From Nemopilema nomurai (Eukaryota; Cnidaria; Scyphozoa; Rhizostomeae; Rhizostomatidae), in NCBI GenBank assembly GCA_003864495.1, contig ML133443.1:434001-498000 (forward strand): DNA of 64,000 bases. The letters run 5' to 3'. The first letter of the stretch is position 1, and the number at the start of each line of letters is the position of its first letter. Made by a program: the position numbers and the translations under genes. Below, in pieces: positions 51,619 to 64,000 of this stretch. Under the pieces are notes generated by a model. The model did no database searches and had not been told where the DNA came from. It saw nothing but the letters and a program-made list of their open reading frames with translations.

Positions 51619-54600
51619 ATGTGGCCGGCAAGTGGAGTTTCCCCCGCTCCGCCACAGATTGACCTGTCTCATTTGTCACACGACGAACGAGAGGTCATTC
51701 AAGCAGTCATAGACCGTCAAAAGGCTTTAGACAACGAGATTTCCATGATAGAAAGGTAATGGACTTAAATTCTTATTTGTCAACATCTATATTTTGAATT
51801 TTGCTTTAGTCGTGTAAAGCCACGAAACTAAATTAATAACCGAATTACCTGTGTTAACTAATTAAAAGCTGGATTGACCTGATGGGAAGGGGCATTATTT
51901 CTTTTTGACACAACTAAGTTAAGCCACTGGAATGCCTCATTAAGTAGTCTTCAATGAAATTCCAGTTTGCTCTAAAAGTTCTTATCATGCCCTGCTTATA
52001 TTTTCTCAAGGTGGGACCCTATTTATTCTTGCTAGCGTTGAACTGGTCAACACAGGGTTTTGTTTCATGTTGAAAGGTTTGTTGAGAGACCAAGGGTAGT
52101 CACAGATGGCTTTTACTTCACTTAGGCCAGCGTTAAAACAAAAATACAATTGCTCGCAGCTTTGTTTACTGTATACCATTCAGCTATTAATCATAGACCG
52201 GTTCTTAAGCTGACTGAGGCTAAGGTCCTTCAAAACCAGACACTTCTTCAAAAAGTTTCAAGCCTTCAAAGTTGATAGTGTCCCTAGTGGAAATAAGTTG
52301 TGTAGCAGCAGAATCGCACGACAAGAACATGGTTTGTCTAAAACAGGCCTTTTGAACGTGTGATTCAGCAAGAAACTTGGATGAGTCACATGCTTCTTGG
52401 CAACCATGACATTTGAGTAGCAATTATTGAGAATTTTATGCAAAATCACTACATTTATATGGAAACTGTCTGCTATTAAGTATTCATGTAAACTGTGATT
52501 AAAAGTTGTGAAATTAGTTTTGCAATTTGAGGTAGAGTTTTACAGCTTGAAGATTAGACTTATTTGTGCTTTTCCTTAATGCTGACAGAGAGAAAATTTC
52601 AAGTGACATATGTTTTTTAGTTTATTGAAGAGGAGAAAGCTTAATTTTTATTTGATATTGCATGGGAAAGTTCTTTAGAATCTCTTTAAAATATAATAAT
52701 ATAGGTTCTGAATTCTTCAAATTGGTAAACAAGGCTGATGGCATGAAGCTTAGGCATCACAAGAAATCTCATCAATCATTATTAAGTTATTATATATTAT
52801 AACATATATATATAAGTTATCATCATTATATATTTCAAATAGATGGCACCAATATATGTCTTATGTTTATAGTTTTTGCACATTTCTATTTAGTCTTCCT
52901 CGTTCTCATGTTCTTATCTTCTCCCTTCAAATATTTTTCTGTAATTCTAAATGTTTTAAAAATGCAAATGTTCTTGCCAATATAGGATAAGAAAGACAGT
53001 TAAAAGCCTATTCCTATACAGTTCTAGTGGCATTCTATCTCAATGTCAAATCATGCTATTCATAATTTACATGGTTACATGTTATCAATTTTTTTAAAGG
53101 TCAGTTTTGTTTCTTAAGTATCAAATCTTCTACTGACTGTTAGAAATCTTAATTATTGTATAAAATCAATATGATTGTATATATAAAATTTAAGTTTTGT
53201 TTAGAAAAGTACTTAATAATTGCTTAGGTTGTGGCCTTTCAGCAATTTAAAGGGATTTAGTTTTTTAGAATTGTAAGTCAAGATTTATAGTTTCAATTTA
53301 TCTTATGGTAGCAGGTTGAGTATATATTTTGTCCAAAACCTAAATTGTGCCTGCAGAAGATATGTTGTGCTTATTAGAATAATTTATGAGTATTTTTCTA
53401 AATATTTTGGTCTATCACACAATAAAAACTCCAAAATTATTGCACTTTGGGGCAACATTTTTCATTTTTTATCAAATCAAATTTGGATGCCAAGGTTTAA
53501 TAATTTCAGACAATTTATCTGACTCATTTTGGGATTTTTAAATATTATATCCAAATTATTGTAAGGCTACTTTTTCTATTATGTCAATGTGATTTGTTGC
53601 TTTAAGTAAAATTCAGAAATAGGAAGATAAATTTCGGATAAAACAACCATTAGTTTAAATGTTCAAAAGGAATAGCTTGAGACTATTTTGCAAATCACAT
53701 GCAACCTGGTGCAATGGAATAAAAGCCTTCACATGCTACTAAGATTGCTTTTCATAACTTCTTGAAATTTGGCTTCTTTTTCATGACCAGCAAATACCAT
53801 GTAACTTTTTACATTTTTATATCCTAATTATGCTTGATAAGTGTTATCGTTCTTATCAGCATTCAATGTCAGCATCCTGTTCTTAAGATTTTTAACCTGC
53901 TGGAAGCAGTTTTGTGTTTACAATTTGTGAAATAATTATTTTTATCTGCTCATTAAAGGAAAAAGGCAATTTCATCTTGCTTAAAAAAAGACCAATGAAT
54001 TATGTACTAAATTCTTTGATTTTTGTATTTATGCCTTCTTTATAAATACCCTCTTTCTCAAAGTTTTGTGCACCTAACAAACTTTTTTGCTTACATAAAA
54101 CTTTGATCTTGGAAAGATGTCTGTTGGACACAAAAGGTCTTTTCATAATTATTTTTTAGAACGAGCTTGAATTTAAGCTCCTTTTAATTAAGATGTTGTA
54201 CAGACACAAGTGCATAATCGCATAATTGTTTTAATTGGCAATAGCGTACAGACATTAGCAACAAGTGCATAATTGTTTATAAGTTTAATAAACTTTTGAG
54301 CTTGCTAACTTTCTGGGGTATTATGTATAGTGTTTACCTGATGCTACTGATCTGTAGGCATGTTCAGATAAGAGTAACCTCCAAGCTCAAGCCTACAATA
54401 TTTTAGATAGTAATGAAGCTGTTTAGATGAAGTATGTAAGTGTGAGATGTGTTTAAAGCAATCACCATTGTTGTTTCTTTTAAATGTGAATTTAATTTTC
54501 TAGTTAAGGAAATGACTAAATTTTATTCCCTTCTATATTATTTGTTATATGATAATTGGCTTATAGGTTTTTGAGTTTATGAATTGATTTGAGGGAGACT

Positions 54601-57600
54601 CCATTCGGTGTTGAATACTTCCAAGCCCTTAATTGTAGGACCAGAATATTGTATTGATTACATTCGTTTGCCAAGTGTTTATTGACATTTTCTACAAAAT
54701 ATTACATGTTTGTTTTACGTTTATCAGACAATCGAAGTGCTGTTTATATACCCTGTTGATGGTCGTGATAAAAACTAATGTGGACTTTACATTGGTAGAA
54801 ATTTTAGTGTTGATTTTTGCTACAAAATTATACTGTTGCCAATATATAGATGTTTTCTGTATTTTCTGTATCAGCAAATAATAGACTGGTATTTTCTTTT
54901 GCAGCAATATATCAAAAGAATTGTCAGGTTATCAGTTGAAGAGAGAAGCGAGAAGTAGAAACATAGTGCCAGCTGAGATAGTGAGGGCCACAAAGCAAGA
55001 AAATGTCTGCGAAATTTGTAGAAGAATTTCTTTCAAAGACGCAGCTCAAGGGAAACCATGCAAATTTTGCAAAATGAAAGTTTGCGAGAATTGTGGCGAG
55101 CAAGTAAAAACTTCTGCAAGTATAAAGGTAAGAATGATATTTCATCAGTGTTTTCATTGAAATTGTCATAGGTCGTTCCTATTTCTACTGTGTATTATGT
55201 ATACCAGTGCTTTAGCATATTTGAATTGTTACCATGTACTCCACATTGTACATGGTCAATTATATCTGTTCCCAAAACTGTGGGTGTTCCTCAAGGAGCC
55301 GCTCTGTTCCTATTTTGATGAACAGCTGACAAGTTTGAGAAACTCAAGATTCGTAATCAGAAATCTTCTGTAATAAGATTCGTAATCCGAATTTTACAAT
55401 ACGATAATTTTTCATTGAGCGAAATCAAGCGAGCCTCCCAGATCGATGTATTCCTTCTTCTTATCTCAAATATCGTGGAATTGGATTTGAAGAGTATATT
55501 TTGCTTTGTTGAAATCGATTTCCTTTCACTATCAGCCGCGCCAAAGGCTTCTCGCGTTAAATTGTCATAACAACAGACTTTGCAGATAATCCTTTTGGAA
55601 ATCCCTAACTTTTAGTCAAAGCTTTAGATGAGATATTGTGTCTATTCACTTGAGTGGTAGTTTTGGTCCTTGGCTGATTTATTGACAGTAATGTAGCAAC
55701 ATTTTAAAGTTCTTTATATGCGCGCTTTAGCGGCCAAAGCCTATTTGGGAGTATTTAATTTGGATAGGTTATTTTGGAAGGTGAATTTTATGAACTATAT
55801 CTTATTGTTTAGGCATTTAACACTTATAGTTAGTGTAAATGCTTGGCCTTTTCCGGTCTACTTCGTGTGAGTATTGGCTTGTTAAGACCAAAGTTTTCTC
55901 GTAACTCCTGATATCTTATCGCCACTTTTCATATGGGCAATCTAGGCCAAAAATTTACTGTTTCTACTTTGATTCTATGGTTAATCGCAAGAAACAAATT
56001 CCTTTTTGACGTAGTATCTTGTTCTTTATCGTATTTAGTATAAGAGTGCAAAGTACATGTTGCCTTAGGCATTGTATGGTCAAAACTACTCGCTATGTTA
56101 GTATTGTAGCTCATCATATTTCATCAGGTCTAGTATCAGTGCCTCTTCAAATGACTGGAGAATTAAAAGCTTTGAGATACTTGCACGTTTCCTCCAGGGG
56201 TTTCCCTGAAGCTGCACCATTTACAAGTGACTGATTGATTGTTTCTCTTACTTCAATAGCCACTAAATCACCCATGTTTTTAACTATTTTTGTTAACTAT
56301 TTACAACTGTAACTATTTAACTATCGAACATGCTTTGAGGCTTTGATCCAGGCAAGTGTTCAGTATATCAATCTTTGAACGTTGGCAAAAAATATCAGGA
56401 TGTTTGCAATCGTTGTCATTTCATTATCACTCATGTTGCGAAAACCTTTCGAGCAATTATACTTTGCCAGTGAAAAATCAAATTATTCGACGTGTTGTCA
56501 CCAGACCCTTGTTTGGCAAGCACGCCTTTTCCAAAACACAAGCTAGCCATGACCTGACACAACATTACATAAACTAGGCTTCAACATTGCATACTCCACA
56601 TTGCGTGCTTTTCTCTCGTGTCTTGTTTTCAATCGAAACTACCCGGAGTTTACAAATCTCTAGAAAATTCTTGTCATACCTGATCTTTCCTGTTGCTAAT
56701 CATACTATGAAATCAAAATTAAACAACCTAGACTAAGCGTGTAGTAGATTCGATCTGAGATATTCTCAGCTAATATGATTCATAGCGCTTTGCTATGACT
56801 CAGGCTGCTCCCCTCAAAGCCAGCTTCACAACGCGCGCAGAAGAATAGCATCAACCATTTTAATAGGAGTAATCTTGTCATCTAACAGATGCTTCACTAG
56901 CTTTCAAAGCTTTTGTAGTGTCCACCAGATGCTAATTTCCCGAAGGCCGTCGATTGAATACGGACCAGGATTTTAAAGGACATGTTGCTTAGCTGCGTAC
57001 AGAGCATTTCAAAGACGGTTTAAGGTGATGAAAATGCGGTCGAGCCAACAGCGAGGGATGCAGTTTAATACGAGGACTGACCTGCCATTGATCGGCTGAC
57101 TGTAATGTGTGCATGTGTCTTTGTAAGCTCCGTTTGTAATAGGCCTTATTGAGTCCTTCAAAGAAACCCATGCTGCACGGATTTTCGCTGTGTACTTTGA
57201 TCGAGAAATCACGGCTTATGAGGAGGCAGTTAGGGCGACGCAATTCATGCTTTTATCAATAAACCCTCTCTTCCTGGTATGTATAATCGTTCGGGAATTT
57301 TCCCAGACGTTGTCTTGATTAGGCTGCAAATAAGTATTTTGCAGTAATAGATGACGCTTGTTTATTGATTTTCGCTATTACACATTTACCTAGTTTTAGG
57401 CATGTTTCAATTTAGGTAGTCCAATGCTAACCGCTTAGTTTTCTTATTAATTTTCGAGTCAGTTGCTGCTGCCACTTGTTGTGGCCCGTATGCCTTTGGT
57501 TTGCCTCACAGACTCAGCTCTTTGTTTACATTGTATGTGTTTGTAAATAAACTCAGCGCCAGCCTTTTATTCAACACTCTTACCTCTACTGAAACATTGT

Positions 57601-60600
57601 TTACAAGTGCAACAAGTTGAGTCTAAACACGTTTTCATTTCACTCAAGGCCAACATTTAATGAAAGTTGCAACTTAAAAGATATAAGATTGTCGTAACAC
57701 TTGTGCAATAATCCTTCTTGCTAGTTGCCATGCAGTTGCATCAGAATCACCTAGATGTATTTCTTGCTGATTGAAATGCACGTCTCATTTTCTGGAAAAA
57801 TCGGCTTTGCTAGCCATTTAGGCCTAACGGAAATTTGTTCTTTCATGTGCTTCGCCGTCTGTTACAAGCTTACTCAACGGATCAGTGTCACCTTTACTGT
57901 CCAGGCTTTTGGTCAAACGGATCACTGAATGAATTGTTAATGAAGGGTCTCATGCTTCTCTTCGTTTACTCGTATCTTAATCTCACAAGCAGGTCTTTTT
58001 GTCTTTTTAGTGTTCTTCAGAACAATGTTTTACATTGTTGTGAAATGGGTTTATTAACTTTGAAAACACTGCATGAATTCACCTAGTCAAAAATTTGTCA
58101 AACAATTCCAGTAATGATTGAAGGCAAGTTTTCTGCAGCCTTTTATTCCTATTTGCTGATCTTCGGACATTCTTTAATCGCATCATGCCTTTTCAAGTTT
58201 GGGGGTTTTTTAGTACTGTTTTCTCGCAGTTATTGATCGCAATTCTCCCCACCCAGCGTTCTCGATCTCCATGGCTTTTCTTGAATGTAATCTCGTTTTT
58301 CTTCACCGTATTATGATCTTACCTATTGAGCACCCACACAGTTTTAATATCGCTGTATTTGTTTTCGGTGAGGAAAATTGATCAAAACACGCCATTTTCT
58401 TAAAACATTGTTTTGTTTTATAATCATGCTATGAAAATAATACAGCATTATGTTATTTTGTTATTGTTCTCCATCTTTTGATTATTCATAAAAATCCCTT
58501 AAGCTAATATTGCAGCAAGCTTGCTTGGAGACTATTAGCATTATTGAAACGGCAGAAGTTGTTCTCTCTACCTTTCAATGCCTTCAGGTTCTATTCCTGT
58601 TTTTAAGCACAGACTTCATTAGAAACCTAAACAGGAATCGTTCCAAAATGCATTAACGTTGCACTCATCTGGCGATGGCTCTGATCCGCCAGGGCATCAT
58701 CTCCGCATTGTCCGCTCTATTGTATCGTGGATGAAATTCACTGATAAGCATTACCACCCAACGGTTTTTTGATTGAAGTTTTTGAATCAAGCCAGGTGTT
58801 TCGATCTTTGTTGCACCTGCCTCTCACCCTGATGAGCCAAGATTACTCGAAATACACCTTGAACATGAGATGGTCGATGTCAAGCGAGTTCTTCTCGCTA
58901 TTTTGCCCTGTGAAATGTCACTTACCTGATAATTGACTTAGTAACTCATTCGAGAACTCTCTCAATTGACGTTGAAATGAGGTGCAGTTTCTGCTGTATG
59001 GACTTCCGTATAAAGTTATTGTTGTGGTTGCATATTCTATTTCCTATGAAATATCGTTTTGTGATAGTTATTAGTTGAAGTTCGTCCCTTAATGACTAAA
59101 ATGCACAGGCAAGAAGCTCACATGTAAAGAAGAATTTTGTTTTTAAAGTCTGTAATCTTTTAAAACCTTTCTATCAAATTTTTGCCAAAAAGTTATCATC
59201 AAGTTTTCTATAACATGACGTAGTACAAGCAATGTGTACTGAAGCCAATTTATCTTAAAAAGACTCGCTTTATGCAAATTTACAATTGATGGTTCTTTTG
59301 TTACTAATACCTTACCTTATTTGCTTACTAGTGTATTAATCTGCAGCTTAGATGATTAGTGATGTTGCACTAAAATGTTAAGTGCCTATATATCCCACGA
59401 AAGTACCGATTCTTGCATGATTTTTCTCCTCATCAAGCAATCGTAAAGGCTTGAAATCTGGAAGCAAAATCAGATCCCCTGTTTTCTAAGAAATAGATGG
59501 GTACTTTTCTGCAATAGAATTCTGAGCTGTCTTTCTTTGACTATTCACTTTTCTTAACTAGAAGAGTTGAATATCGTTTTTTATGCAAACAAATGCTTAT
59601 GTTTTGTATTTCGTATATTTTCTTTTATACGAACATTGCCAAGAAGGGCCTTTCATGTCATGATTATGTTGCAGAAGAATATTAGAAGGTTATGGCCTTC
59701 AATATTGATGTTTCAATGACCTTTCTCACGATACCTAACAGTAGAACAACTACGCTGCATAGGCTCGGCAACAGATCTGGTCTGTAAATTAGTCTGACAG
59801 TTGCTAATGTGCCAGATTTATCAAGTGCAGTACAAAGGTTTTACAACTGCGCGGCCTAAGATGTGAGACGTGAGAAACACCAGCAGCCTATTCTAAGGAT
59901 GGTAAAAGGCGGCCTCCGTTGCCGGGCAACCGTGTATTATGAATTGAATGTAGCTGCCAAAAGTTTCGTGTAACTTTATCAATGTATGTTTCGAGGCAGC
60001 AGTTCATAATCAGAGTGCCTATCTCTAGTTGCTGGGTTCATTTAGGGATGTGAGTAGAAGTCGTACAAAGCAGTGGAACATTGTGAACTCTAACTAAACA
60101 CAAATGTTTCTGATGATGGGAGAAATGACTGGCTTATTGTAGAAGTAGGGTATATAGAGTACTAGAGTTTCAATAGAAAATCTGAGATTTATTTTCATTG
60201 CTTTCTAGTCACCAAGATCCTTGTTTAGTCTGGTTCAGGATCTTAAAGCAATAACAACTGGAATAGAGGTCTGTATTATTTAATATGAGATAATTAGCTA
60301 TTTTATTCTTGTGCTGTCTTTACACTCGCTTGTTCTAAAAGCTTTGTCCGCAATGATTTTCACAAAGCTCTAGAATAGGTGGTGCATTGTTGTTTCTGAT
60401 GCTATTGACTTTAATTTACAAATATAAATAAACATCTACGTTGTAAGGTGCCACACTTGTCCTATGGAAATGCAGGCCTAATGCTTTGTTGTAATCAAAG
60501 CTTCTAGTGCTGTATATACCTGTGGTGGTGGAGAACGTTTAGTATGGCTTTGATGGTTCGAGGCAGTTTTGCTACAGTGAATGTGTCCATGTTTTGTTTT

Positions 60601-62441
60601 TGGTCAATATGTACAACATCCCAGTGTTGCATATCTGTTTGAGTCGATTTCTATATCTTTCAATTCCACTTTCTATAACTGTCATCAATTATTGAAAGCC
60701 TGACAGCATGATGCTGCATTTATTTAACTCTTATTGTTTTCACGTGAGTAATGAATGAATTCCAGATGCAGTGGTCAGTAGAGTTGCAACCTTCATCGGT
60801 TACCAATGCTGAAATATCCAAATTCACCAGCCTCTTTTCTCGTGCATTAGTATAACTTTTCTGTCCAGGTTTCCCCTACGTGTTAGCTTTTCTTCCTCAA
60901 ACGTTTTTGTTTTGACTCTATTTGCGTATAAAAGTTTCACTTGCGGTCAAAGATAGCGCTGTGTAGCAGAGTTCCCAAGTGCTTCAATTAATAATTTAGA
61001 TAAATTGTTTTCCTATCAGGTTTTTTGGCTGTGCATGATCTGTAAGAAGAAGCAAGAGCTATTAGCAAAGACTGGATCGTGGTTTCATGGCAAAACCGGC
61101 CAAGAGGCCAATACTGTACGCGAAATAGAGGCTGAGTTAAACACGCCTATACATTCACCAAGAAAGGACAAATTAGTGGATTCAAGATCAGACAAGTTGT
61201 CGTTGTCTCCTATAGAAGTTAGACGAAACCAGCCCGGATATGACCATCCTCTTGGGTATAAAAGTACAGGTGGAGAAACAAGCCCAGAGGTAACAAAGCC
61301 GATCTTAATCCGTGCAAAATCCTTGGAGTCTTGTGACGTGTCTCCTGTGAGAAGAGGTAGGAAGGATTATAGATCAGACAATAGCGATAGTAGCAATTTG
61401 TCCACTGATAGCCAATCTAGAAAGAAAACTGTTACTTTCGGCAAGAATGACGTCATACAGACGCGTGTAGAATACATTGAGAATATGGAGCAGAGTAGAT
61501 TTGTCACCTCGGACATAGCACGACGGGACGCAATTCAAGAAATCAAGGTGATTATATCTTTGCCTTTTCTAATTCCCCTTTCCTCCTTGAATGCTTGCAA
61601 CACATAAAGCAATCAAATATGGCCGTACTTGATGGTTAATATTCATTTTTGCGCCTAAGAGTTTAGTGTCCAGTGTAGCAGTGACGTCATCACATTTATG
61701 GCTCTGGTCATTTGCTGTGACATGCTGGCTGCGATATACAAGTCCATACACTTTCAAGTAATTCACCCTTGCTGCAATGACATCGAATATTTAGTCCGGT
61801 TGCATTGCGCTTGCATGGATTCAAATACGCTAGGGATTGGCAATTGTTGTGCATAACAATTTAGTCAGAATTAGTTCTTTTGAAATGCATTCGAATGAGA
61901 AAACACAAGGGAATAGAAACAACGGCGTCCATTTTGTCTGTGGTGCGTTTGATTCGCAGATGATTTGGGCTGCCTCTTAATAGAGGACATGAAAAGTTAT
62001 ATTCTTGCCATCAAGTTGTTGGAAATGAATTTGCGGTCGGATCAAGGACAAAGGCACACCGCAGATTGCTTTTCACATGCTCTCCTTGAACTTACCTTAC
62101 CATTTGCCTGAATCGCCTTCTTACATGTCTTTTCCATATTGTTGCTACAAAATGTTCTGCTCTCGAATGCAGTATTGGGTTCAATCAACCCATCAAATTG
62201 AACAGTTTTAGAGAGTTAGTATATACGTTAATATCACTGATAGGATTTAATCATCTCAATAGCTTTCTGTCTAACTTACTGAACACATAAGGCTATAGTG
62301 AAATATGGTACTTGCTGTTTACTAGTTTCAATGTTTTGCAGCCTGTCATCCAAATGAAATGGTCGCCGCCAGACAATGACAACAGATGCATCGGCGATAT
62401 TCTTATTTCTTTCAGTCCAGAAGGAAACAAGGTCTTCCCAG
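51619..62441 (+). CDS. RIMS: RIM-type Rab3-interacting active-zone protein, 5' part
   Basis: Presynaptic scaffold that binds vesicle Rab3/Rab27 and primes vesicles. Exons found: 51619-51755, 54905-55127, 61020-61547, 62342-62441, joined in phases 2, 0 and 0 and ending in phase 1, so the gene continues beyond the window. An in-frame TAA just before ATG 51619 supports this start. Residues ~15-45 form the Rab-binding helix (LSHLSHDEREVIQAVIDRQK). A FYVE-like zinc finger has all eight cysteines: C81, C84, C98, C101, C106, C109, C125, C128. TGSWFHG (138-144) corresponds to the SGAWF motif of Rab effectors. Residues ~145-296 are Ser/Lys-rich linker. The last exon (WSPPDNDNRCIGDILI) resembles the segment leading into the RIM PDZ domain. 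PDZ and C2 domains must lie further right. Introns are 3.1, 5.9 and 0.8 kb. Rabphilin is less likely because of that pre-PDZ segment. Confidence 0.85.
51756..54904 (+). other. RIM-like intron 1
   Basis: A 3,149-base intron, AG|gtaatg to ttgcag|C. It is very AT-rich, with a TATATATA-type low-complexity tract near 52785-52835 and no recognisable exon or gene inside. Confidence 0.7.
55128..61019 (+). other. RIM-like intron 2
   Basis: A 5,892-base intron, AAG|gtaaga to atcag|GTT, splitting the zinc finger between its sixth and seventh cysteines. I see no nested gene. It may hold alternative promoters or exons, which I cannot identify by eye. Confidence 0.7.
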
Positions 62442-64000
62442 GTAAACGCGGCAGCTTTTCACACCCGATTCCATGCAACATTGCCACCCTGGGTGTCTCA
62501 TAGAATATTATGTTTCTATTGGTTGTTGTTATTGTCGTGCTAAGTGACTCAGCCAATTCAGTCAATCGATTGTATTTCTGAAGGCTGAGGCAGGAATGTA
62601 CTGGGGCCTAGCTGACGTAGCAGCCGACGTCATTTACCTGGTCTTCTCTGGAGCCATTTAAGCATAGAATTCATATGGTCTTAAGTAAACTTATAACATG
62701 TATGCGGTATCTTTGGAATTCCTGTTTGCGCCGGGCCAGGGTTTTTTGGCACTTTTCGGTATGCCGAAACTCTGATGTACCAGGTTATTTCAAGCCAAGC
62801 TCTCTCAAAAATTTTGGAACATCGAATCCAGGGTTTTTCTTCGAAGTCGGGAGTATTTCGTGTTAGTTTAAAGGATTTAACATCAGATTCGAAATAAGAA
62901 AAAGCAGGATATTTAAAGCCTCCCAATATGCTTAAAAGACTTTATATTTAGCACACGCCTCCTTTAAGGAACATTCTGATTATTTAGATCACTCAAAGTA
63001 GATTTATCGACCAGTAAAGAATCAATGTAAATGCCAACCTTCGATGCGGATATTTATAGCAAAATATAACTTTGTAGATCACGGCTTCGCAGGCTTTTTC
63101 ACCTTTATAAGTATTACAAATAAATCACTTACATGAAGCGCACGAAATTTTCACGAAATTTTCACGAAATTTTAGGAATGAAAATTTAGATGCAAGTTAT
63201 ATCAAAAATCTTAGTTAGCAAACTGTATATAAGTCAAAGGAGCCAGGTCATTCAGTTTGCGTTGAATTGATATGATGAAGTTTTGCGTTATGGAAATCAG
63301 GCTTACGAGTATGCCATGGGCCTATTTCATGAAGGAGTTACCAATCAGTCGAGGCTTTCGAATGTCAATAGTGACTGGAAATCAGGGCTTTCCTCTCATA
63401 AAGATTTACTTTCAGTCGGCACATTGGATTCTGGTTTTTCGTTTCTAATAATTGGGTCTTCAGCTGTGAACACCGTCATTATTATTTTCTCACTCAACTT
63501 TTCAGGTCTTTGAGTAAATACTTGTTAATGGGTAGAATCATAGAGAAACTTTTATTCGCGGGAATTATCTCATTTAACGAAGACCGAAAATTTTCTTTCT
63601 GTTAGTTATTTGCATTCTTGATTTTTTCCGTGGTGAGTTATGCTCGAATACTCGCCAGTTTTTTGCACACTGTGCTGTGCAGGCTTCTCTTTACACCGTC
63701 TGCAGTCAATTTTAGCAATCGACCACCAATGCAAAGCCCAAACTAAACCTATTTCACCGTTCGACTTAGCTTGTAGACGCACGTTAAGTTCTTGATCATC
63801 CACTTCATTAGCGGTTACTCGAGGAGCCTAAAATCAAATGCTGCTGCAATCTCGATTTAATATCAAACTAGAATGGATTTCGGGCGCTTGTTTTTCTTCT
63901 AAAACCGAAATCTTATCATTAGACCCCAGCCATTCCCTGTCCGTTTAATTATTTGGCAGAACCGGTGATAACGCCGGTTTCTTTGCGATTTGTTTTCAAA
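62442..64000 (+). other. Downstream RIM-like intron sequence to window end
   Basis: Begins with donor G|gtaaac. I looked for a phase-1 exon with PDZ-like sequence (the GLKVVGG region) and saw none up to 64000. An 11-bp triplicate repeat is the only small structure noted. Confidence 0.5.
63141..63173 (+). repeat. 11-bp tandem triplicate
   Basis: Three exact consecutive copies of CACGAAATTTT within the RIM-like intron. Confidence 0.9.

Noticed and set aside
52780..52835. AT-rich TATATATA tract as a promoter
   Set aside because: Low-complexity sequence inside a RIM-like intron, with no exon following at promoter distance.
63283..63513. Plus-strand 76-codon frame as the RIM PDZ exon
   Set aside because: The sequence has none of the PDZ signature expected after the pre-PDZ segment and no matching phase-1 acceptor.

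Overview
The window is nuclear DNA from an animal. Its genes are split by GT-AG introns with consistent phases, the intergenic DNA is AT-rich, AATAAA signals follow some genes, and the gene content is metazoan. A cnidarian, probably an anthozoan such as a coral or sea anemone, is my best guess. It rests on the general look of the proteins and on the small-MITE-plus-long-intron architecture, and the sequence does not prove it. Open reading frames alone mislead here because most genes are made of short exons, so I rebuilt gene models by hand from splice sites, reading phase and conserved motifs.

Layout, left to right. Positions 1-1693 (minus): 5' part of a choline/ethanolamine phosphotransferase. 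3102-3497 (plus): intronless Gemin7-like SMN-complex gene, head-to-head with the first. 4642-10989 (minus): nine-exon EFHC1/2-like ciliary DM10 protein that ends before the usual EF-hand tail. 11000-20100: a gene-poor stretch holding one MITE flanked by a 39-bp direct repeat. 20101-21998 (minus): two-exon NK-like homeobox gene with an eh1 repressor motif and a cysteine-rich N-terminus. About 22290-22560 (plus): an isolated CCAAT/TATA promoter-like array. 23982-36343 (minus): 15-exon secreted animal haem peroxidase with a TATA box. 36.4-45.2 kb: gene-poor, with a G-run and a second, inverted MITE copy. 45208-46235 (plus): small three-exon gene I do not recognise, with a CW-like cysteine/tryptophan knuckle. 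46.3-51.6 kb: gene-poor, with a different inverted-repeat element. 51619-62441 and onward (plus): 5' exons of a RIM (Rab3-interacting active-zone) gene with very long introns.

The genes do not form a pathway. They are an ordinary mixture of phospholipid synthesis, snRNP assembly, cilium, patterning, redox and synaptic genes. The most interesting points are: the peroxidase lacks the Glu that forms the second haem ester in mammalian relatives; the EFHC protein has a short alternative tail in place of EF-hands; the homeobox protein has an unusual Cys-rich segment; the 45-kb gene is orphan-like; and a TA-flanked MITE sits inside a near-perfect 39-bp direct repeat.
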